A stretch of DNA of 64,000 nucleotides from Sapria himalayana (lineage: Eukaryota; Streptophyta; Magnoliopsida; Malpighiales; Rafflesiaceae): assembly GCA_029783825.1 (NCBI GenBank), contig JAREIK010018569.1, positions 1 through 64,000 on the forward strand, in the 5' to 3' direction. Below are positions 1 to 14,150 of the stretch, in pieces. The notes under the pieces were generated by a model that searched no databases, had not been told where the DNA came from, and worked only from the letters and a program-made list of their open reading frames with translations. The position numbers and the translations under genes were made by a program. The stretch's first letter is position 1. Each line of letters opens with the position of its first letter.

Positions 1-688
1 ATATATATATTTATATATATATATATATATGTCTATCAATTAGTCTATCTATCTAGATATCTATCGGTATGTCGTCTATCTATCTATCTATCTATCTATC
101 TAACTATCTATCTGTATACTATCTAAACTATCTACTAAACTGCTGTCTATTTATGTCTATGTATCTATCAATCAATCTTTTTTCTATTTCTGTCTTTCAG
201 TATAGTTGTTTATCAGTCTATTGGTCTAGCTACCTATCTGTCTGCCTAACTATCTATTGCCAAACTATCTATCTGCCTGATTATCTCTCTATTGAATATC
301 TATCTATCTGTCTATTTGTTTTGTCTACATGTCTACCTATCTACCAATTTATCTATGTATATACATATTTTTATATATATCTATCTATCGATCGATCTAT
401 CTATTATGTCTATCTATTATTCTAACTATTAGTATATCAATCAATCTATATGTTTATCTATATATCTGTTTATCTATTTATCTATATATCAATCTATATA
501 TCTATATGTCCTATCTATCTATATATAAATATATACTTTGTATCTATCTATCTATCTATCTAATAATCTATCTATCTATATATCTACCTATTAACTATAT
601 ATATATATATAATGTCTATCTTTCTATTGAACTATCTAACTATTTGGGTAACTATCTTGTATCTATCTGTTTAGCTTTTAATATATAT

Positions 689-721
<33 letters not shown>

Positions 722-2520
722 CATAATTTCTATCTATATTTCTGTCTATCTAGCTAATTAGCTATTTGACCTATTATCTATCTATTATTCTGTTTATCAA
801 TTTGTCTATAGATCTTTCTATCTATATGCTTATGGATCTATGTATCTTTCTGTCTATATATATCTATCTAATTGTATATCTATCTGTTTAACTATCAGTC
901 TATTTAGCTATATTTAAATCTATATATCTATTTGTCTATTAATTTATCACTCTATCTATCTATATGACCAGTCTATTTATCAATCTATATATCTATTTAT
1001 CTATCTATCTGTCTATCAATATCCATATGAATCTATACATCTGTCTATCAATATCCATATGAATCTATCCAACTATCTATTTATCTATCTGTCTATCTCT
1101 TTATCTATTAATCTATCTATAAACCTATCTATTAATTTGAATATAAATTTATATATCAATCAATTTATAAATTTATCTATATTTGTTTCTATCTATGTTT
1201 CTATCTATCTATGTATCTATCTATCTATTTTTCTGTCTAACTATCTATATAAATATCTATCTATCTTTTTGTTTATCTATCTATTTGTATATCTATCTAT
1301 CTAGCTATCTATTTTTTGTTTATATATCTTCCAATCTATATGCCAATCAATATGACAATCTTTCTATCTATCTATTTATCAATTTATAAATTGATTTATC
1401 TATATATTTGTCTATCAAACTATCATTTATATCTTTATCTATCTGTCTATCTCTTTGTCTAATAATCTATTTATTAATATGTCTATCAATTTGTGTATCA
1501 ATCTGTATATCAATCTATCAATCAATTTGTTTATCATTCAATCAATTTATCAATCAATCTATCAATCATTCTTTTATTTATATGTCTATCTATATGTCTA
1601 AGTATCTTTCTATCTATATAGCTATTTGTCTATCTACTTTTTATCTATATATCAATTTATCTATCTATATATCTCTCTATCTATCTATCTATCTGCCTAT
1701 TTACCAATATATCTTTTTATCTGTATATCTTTTTATTTATATATCTACCTATCATTTTATCTATGATTCTTTCTATCTATCAGGCTATCAATCTATCAAT
1801 CAATTTGTATATCAACTTCTCTATCAATATGTCAATCAAGCTATCTATCAATTTGTCTAACTATATTTCTATCAATCAAAATATAAATCAATCTATCAAT
1901 CAATCTATATATATATCTATCTATGTATCTATTTGTTTATCTACCTATCTATCTATCTATCAATCAATATATTTATCTGTCTGGCTATCTATATATCTTT
2001 TGTCTATCTATCTATTAATCTATCAATCTATCTGTCTATCTATGTGTCTATGTATGTGGCTATATATCTATCTATCTATCTTTCTTTCTATCAGTCTAGT
2101 GTCGATATATCATATGTTCTAGCTATCTATATGTCGGCCTAACTCTCAATCTGCCTGACTATAGATCTACCTGATTGTCTCTCTGTTTGAATATCTATCA
2201 ATCTATCTGTTTGTTTCTCTTTATGTCTATCTATATACCTATTTATCTATATATCTATCATTATGTCTATTTATCTTTCTAACTATTACAATATCAATCT
2301 ATATGTTTATCTATCTATCTGTCTATCTATTTATCTATATATCTATCTATATAACAATATATATATATATCTTTCTATTTATTTATCTTTCTATCTGTAT
2401 ATCTAACAATATATTGATCTATCTACCTATCTATGTGTCTATATATATGTCTATCTTTCTATATATCTATCTAACTATTTGTGAAACTATCTATGCATCT
2501 ATTTGTCTATCTATCTTTCA

Positions 2521-2578
<58 letters not shown>

Positions 2579-4246
2579 GTGTGTGTGTGTCTTTCTTTCT
2601 ATTTATCTATCTATCTATTTGACTATTTATCTATCTTTTAATCTATTTATCGATTTTTCTTTATAATTTTCTATCTATATGCTTATCTATCTATCTATCT
2701 ATCTTTTGTTTATATATGTGTCTATCGATCTGTAGTTCAATATGTTTTAACTATCTGTCTATTTATCTGTATATCTATCTATATAACTATTTGTCTTTCA
2801 ATTGTTCAATCTATCTATCTATCAATTAGTCTATTTATCTATCTATATATCTGTTTATCTATCTATCTGTCTATCAACTTATCTATCAATTTGTATATAA
2901 ATTTATCTATCAATCTATCTATATTTGTTTCTATCTATGTTTCTATCTATGTATCTATCTATCTGGTTATCTATCTATCTGGTTATCAATCTATCTATTT
3001 GTCTAACTATATATATATTTGTCTAAATATATATTTTATTTCTTTCTTTCTATCTTTTTGTCTATCTTTCTACCAATCTATATGACAATCTATCTGCCTG
3101 TCTATTTATCTATCTGTAAATTTATTCGTCTATATATCGATCTATCAAACTATCATTTATATCTCTATCTATTAGTTTATCTATTTGTCTAATAATCTAT
3201 CTATATTTCTGGTATATCTATCTAGTTATCTCTCTATTTATCTATAATCTATCTATCTATCTATCGATTTATCTATCAATCTACCTATCTATCTATTGGT
3301 TTATATATCTATATTCTATCTCTCTATCTATCTGTATATCTATCTGTCTATCATTTGTTGATCTATCAATCTATCTATTTGTCTATCTATATGTTTATCT
3401 ATCTATCTAGCTATTAATCTATCTATCAATCCTTTTATAAATTTGTCTATCAATCAATCAATCAATCTATCAATCTATTTGTCTATCTATCTGTCCATCG
3501 ATCTATCTACCTAAATGTCTATCTATTTGTCTATCTATCTTTCTATCTATCTATCTATCTATTTGTGAATCTATCTTTTTATCAATCTTTTTATCTATTT
3601 ATTGATCTATCTGTCTATTTATCAATCTTTTTATAAATCTATCTATCTGTCTATCAATCTAGTTATCAATAAATCAAACTAACTATCTATAAATCTATTT
3701 ATCAATCTTTCTATCAAAAGTCTATCTTTCAGTCTATCTATTTGTCCATCCATCTATCTAACTATCTAATATTCTATATATCTGTCTAACTATTTGCTTG
3801 TCTGTTTATCATTTTGGCTATTTATCTATATGTCGGACTGTTTGTCTACTTGACTACCTCTTTGTCTATCTATTTGTCTACTATTGATCTATCTCTGTAT
3901 CTGCCTATCTATTTGTTAACTATCTCTCTATCTATCTATGTATTTATATATCTATCTAACTAACTAACTATCTATCTATCTATATGTATCTCTAATTATC
4001 TATTTATTTGTCTATCTACTTATGTATCTATCTATCAATCTATCTGTCTATCTATCTATCAATCTATCCTATCTATTTGTCTATCAATCTATCCTATCTA
4101 TTTGTCTATATATCTGTCTATATCTGTCAATCTATTTGTCTATCTATCTATCTTTCTATCTATCTATGTATCTGTCGATCTATCTGTCTATCTAATTTTT
4201 TATCTATATATTTATTTTTTTGTTTATCTATTTGTCTATATATCTA

Positions 4247-4277
<31 letters not shown>

Positions 4278-6907
4278 ATCTGCCTATCTATCTATTTATC
4301 AATCTGTCTATCTACATATTTATCTATCTATTTATCTATATATCTATCTATATAATAATCTATCGGTCTATCTATTTGTCTATCTAACTAATTATCTATC
4401 TGTTATATATCTATTTATCTATATGTATATCAATCTATTAATCTATCTATTTGTCTATTAATCTATTTTTATATGTGTCTTTCAATCTGTCTATAAATAT
4501 ATCTATCTATCTTCCTATCAATCTATCTATCAATCTATCTATCAATCTATCTATCAATCTATATATGTATCTATCTATCATTCTATTTATCTATCTATCT
4601 ATAAATATATTTATCAATGTATCTATTAAACTATGTATTAATTTGCCTATTTTTCTTTTTGTCTAAGTGTTTTTCTATCTATCTTTTGGTTTGTCTATCT
4701 ATCTATTAGACTATTTATCAGTCTATCTATATTTTTATCATTCTCTATATCAAAATATTAATATAATTTGGATAACTATATATCATTTTATTTTTTAGTA
4801 TATTTATTTAGCTATCTATCTATGTATCTTTTGTTCTATCTATCTGTCTATTTATCTCATTGCCTATATATCTTTCTACTTATCTATTTCAATATCTATC
4901 TGTCTATCTTTCTATCTATCTATCATTCTATTTTTCTATCTATTTTTCTTTTTACCTTTCTATCTATCTTTTTATCTATTTGACTAATAATCTATCTATC
5001 AATTTGTCTATCTATCTATCTATATATCTATATGTCTATCTATTGGTGTATATATCTATCTATCAATATGTTAATCTATCTATCTATCTATTTATATATA
5101 ATATCTTTCTATTTATCTATCTTTCTATCTTTATATCTATCTATCTAACTGTATTTATATATCTATCTATACAACTATCTATCAATTTTTCTATCAATCT
5201 ATCCTTATGTCTATCTATCTATCTATCAATTTATCTATTAATCTCTCTATCAATATATCTTTCAATCTATCATTCAATTTTTCTAACAATCTATCTATCA
5301 AAATATCTATCATTCTATCTATCTATCTATCTATCTATATGTCTGTCAAGCTTTGCATTTATCTTTTTGTCTATATATCTATATCTATGTCATTCAATCT
5401 TTCTTTCTTTCTATTTTTCTATCTATCTATATGTGTATCTATCTGCCTATATATCTATCTATATGTTCATCTAATTTATCTATCTATCTGTCAATCAATC
5501 AATCTATCTATCTATCTATGAATCATTCTATCAATTTAAATATCAAACTATCTATCTATTTGTCTATCTACATGTCTATTTGTCTATCTGTCTATCTATT
5601 TATTTGTTTATCTATCCATCTATTAAATTTTTTGTCTATTTGTTTTTCTATCTTATATTTATCTATCTGCATATCTACCTAAATATCTTTCTCTCTATCA
5701 ATCTAAATGTCTATCTATCTGTGTATCTAACTGTCTATCTATTTGTCTAACTATTTGTCTATCTTGCTATCTATCTATCTATCTATCATTTTGTCTATCA
5801 ATATATCTATCTATGTGTATATTAATCTATTTATCAATATGCCTATCTATTTCTCTATATACTATATTTTAATCTTTATATCTATCTATTTATCTATCTA
5901 TCTGTCTGTCTGTCTATATGTTTGTCTATGTGTCTATCTATATGTCTATATATTTGTCTATTTATCTATCTATCTATCTATCTATATGTCAATCTATCTT
6001 TCTAATAATCTAAATATTTATATAACTATTAATCTATCTATCTGTTTGTCTATCTACCTATATATCTATAAGTCTATTTATTTGTCTATCTATCTGTCTA
6101 TATATCTATCTATATATCTAACTATCTATTTGTCTATCAATTTATCTATTAATCTTTCTATGAATATATTTATCAATATGTTTATAAATTTGTTTATCAA
6201 ATTGTTTATATCTCTATTTATCAATTTGTCTCTCAATCTATATATCTATCTATCTATCTATCAATCTATCTATCAATTTTTTTATCAATCTATCTCTCTA
6301 TCAATTAATCAATCTATTTTTCTATTTATCAATCTATCTTTCTATATATCTTTCTATTTATTTATTTATTTATCTATCTATCCATCTATAAGTATATCTA
6401 TGTGTCTAAATATCTATCTATATATCTAGTATTCTATTTATTTGTCTATTTTTTTATCAATCAATCAATCAATCAATCTATTAGTCTAAGAATCTATCTA
6501 TCCATTTTCTCTCTATTTATCTATCTATCTATCCATCTATTTATCAAACTATCTATCTATATTTCTATCTATTTGTTTATTTGTCAACTTGTCTACCTGT
6601 CTATCTGCATATATGCATGTCTGTCTATCTATCTATCTATTTGGTTGGTTTCTATTTGAATGAATGTCTGCTAGCCTGTCTATTTGTCTACTTAACCTTT
6701 TGTCTGTTTATTTAACTATTTGTCTTTCTGTCTATATATTTATTTATCTATTTATCTATTTATCAGTGTATTTTTCTGTGAATCTATATGTCTATCTCTA
6801 AGCCTATCTATCTATCTATTTGGCTATATATTCGTCTATATATCTATCTGTCTATATATAATATGTCTATCTATATGAATATCTATTTGTCTATCAATCA
6901 GTCTGTG

Positions 6908-6945
<38 letters not shown>

Positions 6946-9074
6946 CCTATTAGTCTATCAACCTGTCTATCTATCTATCTATATCTCTGTCTATCTATCT
7001 GTCTATCTATCTATCAGTCTATCTATTTGTTTATTTATCTGTCTATCTATCTATCTATCTGTCTATCTATCTGTCATTTTATTTGTCTATCTATCTATTT
7101 ATCTAGCTATCTCTCAATCAATCTTTCTTTCTTTCTATCTCTCTACCTATCTATTTTTAGTTCTATCTATCTATCTTTATATCTATCGATCTATCTTTAT
7201 ATCTATGTAACTATCTATCTATCTATCTAATTAACTAACTATCTGTCTGTCTATCTATCTTTCAGTCTCTCTATCTATCTATCGGGCTAGTTATCTATCT
7301 AATATTCTATATATCTATCTATCTATTTGTTTATCTATTTGTATATCTATCTATATATGTATTGGTATTTCTATCTAAATGTCTATCTGTCCATCTATCC
7401 ATCTATCTGTCTGTCTATCAATTTGTCAATCAATCTTTTATTCAATTTGTTAATCAATCAATCAATCAATCTGTTTATCAACATGTTTATCAATCTTTAT
7501 ATCAATTTGTCTATCAATCAATCAATCTGCATATCTATAAATCTACCAATCAATCTATCTTTCTATCTATCTGTCTTCCTATCTATCTATTTATCTATCT
7601 ATCTATAAGTCTTTCTATCACTTTATATATCTATCTAATAATCTATTATCTATAAATCTATTTATCTATTTATCTGCATATCTATCAATGATATATATCT
7701 TTATCTAGTTATCTATCATTCTATCTATCTATCTCTCTATCAATCAATAATCTATCAATTTAAATATCAATCTATCAATTAATCTATCTTTCAATCATTC
7801 TATCAATCTCTATATTAATCTTTTTATACATATATCTATCTATCTTTCTATGTATGTATCTATCTATCTGACTATCTTTCTGTTTATCTATATGTCTATC
7901 GATCTGTCTATCTATCTATTTATTTGACTATTTTTCTGTCTAGCTTTCTGTTTATCTATCTCTCAATCAAACTATATATCTCTATGACTATATATCTATT
8001 TATCCTTCTATCTTTCTATCTATTTATCTATCTGCCTATATATCAATCTAATCTATATAATCTATATATCTATCTTTCAATCTATCTATTTATGTTTCTG
8101 TCTATCAATTTATCGATCAATTTATTTTTCAAATTATCTATCTATTTGTATTTCTGCTTGTCCGTCTGTCTATCTTTCTATCTATTTTTTTGTTTCTCGG
8201 TCTATCTATCTATTTATCTGTCTGTCTATTTGTATATTTATCTGTCTATATTTCAATCAATCAATCAATCTATCTATCTATCTATTTGTCTATCTATTTG
8301 TCTATCTATTTATCTGTCTGTCTGTCTATCTTTCTATCTATTTATCTGTCTATCTATTTATTTATTTATCTATCTATCTATTTGTCTATCTATTAATGAA
8401 TCAATCTAACTATCTATATTTTAGTCTATCTATCAGTCTATCTATATATCTATCTATCTTTTTATTAATCTATATATTTATCGATCTATCTATCTAACTA
8501 TTTTTCTATCTATCTATATTTCTATATGTCTATCTATAGGTTTATCAATTTGTCTATCAATCTTTCTAACAATTAGACTATCAATCTTTCTAACAATTAG
8601 TTTATCAATCTTTTTATCTATCTATTTATCAATTTCTTTATAAATCTAGCTATCAGTCTTTCTATCAATATGTCTATCAATCTATTTATCAATCTATCTT
8701 TCAATATTTCTATTACTCTATCTATTTATCTATCTATTAATCAATCTATTTGTATATCTATCTATCTATCTATCTGTCTATCTATCTTTTTATTTATCTA
8801 TCTATCTATTAGTCTATCTATGTGTTTATCTATCCTTATATCTATTTTCCTAACTATTTATGTTTCTATCTATCTATCTATCAATTTATCTATCTGTCTA
8901 TGTATCTATCTATCAATTTGGCTATCTATTTTATCTATCTATCAATATATCTATCAATCTATCTATTAAACTATATATCTATCTGTCTTTCTACTTATCT
9001 ATATATCATTTTGTCTTTCTATCTATATATGTGTCTATCTATCTACCAATCTATCTATCTTTTCTATCTATCTC
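1..9074 (+). repeat. degenerate TCTA satellite, left block
   Basis: Nearly uninterrupted tetranucleotide repeat with TCTA on the + strand. The commonest variants are TCAA, TCTG, TTTG and TTTA, and the four-base register is usually kept. Frames read through it give repeating L-S-I-Y peptides because 4 bases times 3 makes a 12-base coding period; these are not genes. Segments near 270-500, 1180-1470 and 2131-3200 recur at 1.7-1.9 kb spacing. The block ends at the CTC duplication where CACTA element A inserted. Confidence 0.97.
2521..2590 (+). repeat. (AT)10 then (GT)25 dinucleotide run in the satellite
   Basis: A pure AT run (2521-2540) passes into about 25 GT units with one GC interruption (2541-2590). 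The homologous place one satellite period earlier (about 688-720) has only AT dinucleotides, so the GT tract probably expanded locally. Confidence 0.9.
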
Positions 9075-9500
9075 CACTACAAAAAAATGTCGATTTAGCT
9101 AGGGAAATTTAGCTATGGATAAAATTTCTAGCTAATTAGTGCAATATTAGCTTTGAAATAACAACAGATATTTGATTTTACATTAAATTAAAATTTTGTG
9201 ATAGATTAGTGATGGAAATGTTTGTTTGAAAATATTACATTGCTAATATTTTGTAAATTACGCGCCAAGAATTACGGGGAATTTAGCAATGGATTTCATT
9301 ATGGAATTTTCCTAGCTAATTATATTGAGACAAAATCCATCACTAAATAATTGTCTTAAATTTTTTTTACTATTTTATATTTTATTGCAAGCGATTATCT
9401 CTTAAATTTTATTTTTCACAAAATATATCCATTTAGCTAGCAATTTATCCCAAGCTATTTGGGCTGGACATAATTTTCATCACTAATTTTTAATGATTTA
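9075..9500 (+). repeat. element A left terminal and subterminal repeats (type 1 end)
   Basis: Starts with the CACTA terminus and continues with scattered GCTAGGGAA, TTTAGCAATGG and TTTCCTAGCTAATTA motifs. It aligns by eye with the reverse complement of 57050-57344, for example TTTTCCTAGCTAATTA followed by CACTAAATAA. This marks it as the TNPD-side end of the family. Confidence 0.8.
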
Positions 9501-10740
9501 ATTTCTTTCATATATTATGTATTTTAATATTTTATTTAATTTTGTATATTAAAGGTACTTATTCCATGGTCTATAGATGAGCAATCATTGAATGACACAT
9601 TCTTCTCCTATAATTATAAAATAAGTTATTATAAAAAATAATTTAAAAAATATATAAATACAAAAAAATTTAATATTAAGAAAGACTACAATAACTATTA
9701 ATAAAGTCTACAATAACTATTAATATAGACTACAATAACATTATATAATTAATTTTATAATGATTAAAATTTTTTAAGATATTTATAAAAAATGAACATA
9801 CATTAAAATTTCTACTAATAAAAAAATTAAATAATTCATTATATGATAAAATATAATATATTTACAAAAATATCATATTTAATGAAAAATATAGTAAATA
9901 TTAATATTATTTTAAGTATAAAAAATAGTTTTATGCCTACAGAAAATTTTATAAAAAATAATTACTAAAAAATTTTAAAGTTTAGAATTATAAAATAATT
10001 TCTAATTTTTCATAATCTTTAAATGAAAATAAATTAATATTTAAAGTTAAATACAGAGATGTTTGCCCCTATTGAATTTTTAAGAACTAAATAATTGAGT
10101 TAAATTTATACTATTAGCTTTTAATATTTCATCTTTATTAAATTTAATAAATATAAATTTTTCTTAAAAATCATATCACTTTAAGTAATTTTTAGAATTT
10201 TATAAATTATAAATTATATCAAATAATATGAAATTCTAAGCCTTTAAAATTATTTCATATCATCTTCATAAAAATTAATATGAATTCTAAAAAATTTATA
10301 AACTTAAAATATATATATTTATATATTTTTTTAACAAAAAGAGTATTTATAAATTTTTAGAAAAGTGTTTTGATGGGAAATAATCTTTTCATGTATGCCT
10401 TGCCATATTAAGTTTACAAATCATGTAGTCTTTTAATTTTTTTTTCTATTTAGATAACTAGGCATCTATTTTTTTGAAATTATTTATATATTTATTATTT
10501 AATTAATTTGATAATTAAAAATTGAAAGGTATTTGTTTTTCATATGTGTCTTGCTACACACACATTAACTTGTTGAAAATAATTTATTAAGAAAATAAAA
10601 AGTTGAGTCTTAATGTTTTATATATATTTATTGTATATTAAATATTTTGATAATTTAAAATTAAAACATTAATGGAATTTTAAAACATAATAAAACTTAA
10701 TAAACTTAATAGTTAGAGAAACTATAAATCTCTAACTTTC
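9501..10740. other. AT-rich interval, no gene seen
   Basis: Mostly A/T runs with no reading frame of note. A short tandem repeat of ACTACAATAACTATTAATA (about three copies) lies at 9684-9739. No homology was recognised. Confidence 0.6.
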
Positions 10741-11340
10741 TCCATTGGCATCTCTCTCTCTCTGACTCCAACATATTCAAAATGAAACATAAGTCACAAA
10801 TGTCCCCACAAACATATTACTAGGGTTTGGGAAACATGGACGCTACACGGCATTGACGAATCGTCATAGTCATGGCGTACCCATGAAGAAAATCTGATCT
10901 TTAAGGACTGGAAGAAATTTTCATCATTCTAGTTTTACTGAACTCCGGGGATGACAAATAAATCAATGCTATCGCACTAGCTTTCCAGCAAGTCACCTTC
11001 TTCCTGAGTAATCCCAAGGGTGTCAATAATGCTAGGCTAGCACTATCAATAATCCTGCAAATTGCTCGGCACATCTGGGTCCTAAATAGGTTTCTCTGTT
11101 GAGGAAAAAAAATGATCTCTCATGTGCAATCTTTATGCTCAAGCAAGGAGTCCCAGTAATTCAACGATTTGAATTCTAATTTCATTTGAACAACTAGCGT
11201 GGACCTCAATCCTTCATTGAGTGTTCTCACTGTGGCCGTTGAGTGATAGCCCGCTACAATGAGAAATGACCAAAGAACTTGAACCTGTTAGCCATTTGAA
11301 AATTATCAAAGATTGGAAGAGGGTTTGTAGTAATCAAAAA
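10741..11340 (+). pseudogene. unrecognised coding-like block
   Basis: This stretch is richer in G and C than its surroundings and starts with a CT repeat like a plant 5' leader (10751-10765). One + frame reads openly from about 10960 to 11100 (…SNPKGVNNARLALSIILQ…) and resumes after a stop (…SCAIFMLKQGVPVIQRFEF). The composition looks like a decayed exon. The family was not recognised, and a protein-profile search on both strands would be needed to name it. Confidence 0.3.
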
Positions 11341-11724
11341 TGCTTCATCTGTTATATCTGCTACTAAACTAATTGTTTATGTACATTCTCTATACCAATG
11401 TCACACTTTAGCCTTGTTTCTTTTTTGTAATTGTTGATTATCATCATGATAATGGTTAAAAATAAGATCACTTATAATTTGTTCAAAATAAAGACTAATA
11501 TGCACGTGTATTCAAAATAAAAAGTGAAATGCGTAAAATGGTTTAATCATGTATACAATATAGTTCTAATTGCTCTAATTTGTAAAGGTGAAGATGAAAT
11601 AAAATAATTGTAAAGATTAAAAAATGATATTTGTTAGGATTATAAATAATGTTCTTTAGTACATTTTAACATAATATTGTGTTCATGATAAAATTTGTTC
11701 AAAAATGAGACCAAATCAAATCAT
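11341..11724. other. AT-rich spacer
   Basis: Low-complexity A/T-rich sequence between the unrecognised block and the 3' end of the polymerase pseudogene. Nothing else could be supported. Confidence 0.5.
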
Positions 11725-14150
11725 TCGAATCCTTACCCTTTTGATCAAATTGATATATATAAATTTGTTAATCATTAATATGGGACTACCCAATTCAATT
11801 CAAACCTTAATATATTTATGGGGCATTTGGAATGCATATACTACAATTGTAATAAAATTGTCATGCACTATATAGACATGTGCCTTTAAATAATGTAATA
11901 AAATTATCATGCGCCTTGCCCTATATGCATCTTTCTGAAGAATGAAGTGAGCAAAGGTAGATGTATGGCTCTTCCTTTAATCCATATCATCCGTGGGAAT
12001 TCGTAGAGTAACTTGCCTTCTTTTTTTTTTGGTTACGATCAAATACATATATTTGTTCAGTTTTAAACTTCATATAGTCTTGCTCAGTTTTTTAAGGATG
12101 AACACTATATAAAATGGATTGATCCATGTCTAATACTAACTAATCCACATTGCAGATCAATTCTATTAGATAAAATATACCTAGATAGCATTCTTTAAAG
12201 AAGGATTGTATATCTTTAGCTAATTCGCTACATTCTTGTTGTCGTAACAATGGTTTATAATTTTGATAAATATCATTTGATATACTTAATAAAGTTTTAC
12301 CATATAGCATAGGCATGAACATTACTTTGATTAATTTATGTGTGAGACTTGGAATTTCTATGTTAAGTAGATTTTCCGACAATTTCTTGTTCCAGTATCT
12401 CAGAAGTTCATCTAAAATATTACTGTATATATCTTTAATTAAAATAGTATTATCTTCAATCAAAGGTATACGATTAGTAAATGAACCTAATTTTGTATCT
12501 AACATAAAATAACTTATAATTTGATAAGCACTTGCTGAAGTATCTTGAATGATAGAAATTTCCATTAGATTAGTACTATTTTTAAGACATAGACACTTGC
12601 TTATGAACTGATAGGGATTAGCAACATCATTATCTTTTACAATTTGGAGGAGATCCTCATCTGATAAATTATCATCCATATTATTTTTATACCATAAGAA
12701 AGTACTCTCATAAGTTATGAACTTCTTACAATGAAAAGCAGCAACACTGCTTATTGTTCTATATACATTTACTTCAGCGGTCAATTAACAATCAACTACA
12801 TTCTCACTAGAGAAAAGAATTAGACTTCTAGCTAAATCACGCTCATGAAAATGGAATTCCCCAGCATGGTAAATTATTGCACGAAAGTCAACGAAGGCCG
12901 GTAGATAGAATTTATAATTGTAGGATGATGCTAGTTTTGTTGTGAAAGTTTCATATCGAGCACATTGGATACGCTCCATGAGAATCTTAACCAAATCATC
13001 ATAATTATTTAGAAATGGGTACTTTTTCTTAAACTGTTTATAAGTATACCTTACTATTTCTATGGACCTACTAACATTCACTTTGAGTGACTTTCAGGCA
13101 TAAGTAAACCATGTTTAACTAAGAGTTGATGTTTCTTTTTAATGAAGCTCAATACATCCTTATTAATATTAAAAGCCTATTCATGTAATTTATTCCAGGC
13201 TAAGCACAATTATGTATATCCAGTATTTAGATGAATATTAAAATGGGTCAAGTTATGGGATGTAATTATGCGAAAGTGCTGATAAATATCACCTATTGGG
13301 TCAGATTAGTACCCACCACGCAAATTTGATATATAAAAAGGTGGTATTAAATCCTCACTTATGGGTCTCCAAGCCTTAGGCTTACATACCATTGGTAGAT
13401 TGAGTTTGATCGGAATCATGTCAATCTCCAAATTGCAAATTGCATATAAATTGCCTAGGATATAGATTCTTTTACCATCCTTATTCTTTACATAATATTC
13501 ATGAAAGTTGAATTGACTTGTAACCTCAATCATATGTCACTCCAATAAGAATTCAACCAAAAACACACCTATCACATATTTCTTATATTATTTCTTTTTA
13601 GGTTTTCAGTTAGACAGCTTAACCTATTGTGCCTTCTCATTACAACTAGAAGCCTTGTCGGACACTATTTTCTTATCTCGCATTTTTATGCCTTTCAAGA
13701 CATGAGCTTGGAATCTTGCACACATTTCCAGATATTCAATCAGAGTTGATATGGGAACTACGGGGTAATCATTAATACAGTTGAAGAGAGAACTTAGTAC
13801 ATAAATAATAATGATCTCCAAAGTGTAATGATCTAAATATTGAATAGGTGATACTAAGGCAACGTGATCAAGGTAGATCTTGAGATAATCCTTAGTAGTT
13901 GTCTTCTCTTTAGAGATCATCATCTTAAATATTTCATTCGTATGCTCATACAAATTGGGTTTCTCCTCATCATACATTGAAGTATAGCCCTCAATTAACT
14001 TTTGCAAATAGAATAATTCACTCTCTATTAGATGAGACCTAGAATTATTTCTCAATATATCCAGTACATCATTCTGATAACTCATTACATTTGAATGAGT
14101 ACTTTGATATCTTTCAAGATTCTTCTCAATATCATAATATACTTGATCCT
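11725..14150 (-). pseudogene. mitochondrial linear-plasmid RNA polymerase, decayed
   Basis: Relic of a single-subunit (T7-like) DNA-directed RNA polymerase of the type encoded by plant mitochondrial linear plasmids. Reading right to left: an N-terminal part (13624-14085, continuing upstream past a stop to about 14150); LPMVCKP and YISNLRGGY (13306-13533); INKDVLSFIKK (about 13150); the FYLPAFVDFR..IY and HFHERDLARSLI block (12785-13081); motif A with Asp in QDTSASAYQ (codon 12542-12544); motif B with Lys and Tyr eight residues apart in KVMFMPMLYG (12302-12328); QDYM and VTLRIPTDD (about 11975-12085); motif C VHDNFIT (HD at 11860-11865); and INKFIYINLI (about 11745). Stops at 12785 and 13306, plus frameshifts, break it. 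The family RGR is RAI here. Inference: plasmid DNA reached the nucleus and now lies inside the transposon, antisense to TNPA. Confidence 0.88.

Noticed and set aside
9..9074. CRISPR-like or other prokaryotic repeat arrays
   Set aside because: No repeat-spacer structure. The remaining content (introns, plant transposons, plant gene relics) is eukaryotic.
12315..12512. Small + strand frame opposite the RNA polymerase relic
   Set aside because: A shadow of the polymerase reading on the - strand, which has recognisable motifs at the same place.
11725..14150. Nuclear-encoded mitochondrial or plastid polymerase (RPOT) gene
   Set aside because: Motif wording (SASAYQ, HERDLARSL, VHDNFIT) is that of plasmid polymerases; RPOT enzymes have DGSCNGLQH and related forms. 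Stops and frameshifts also exclude a working gene.
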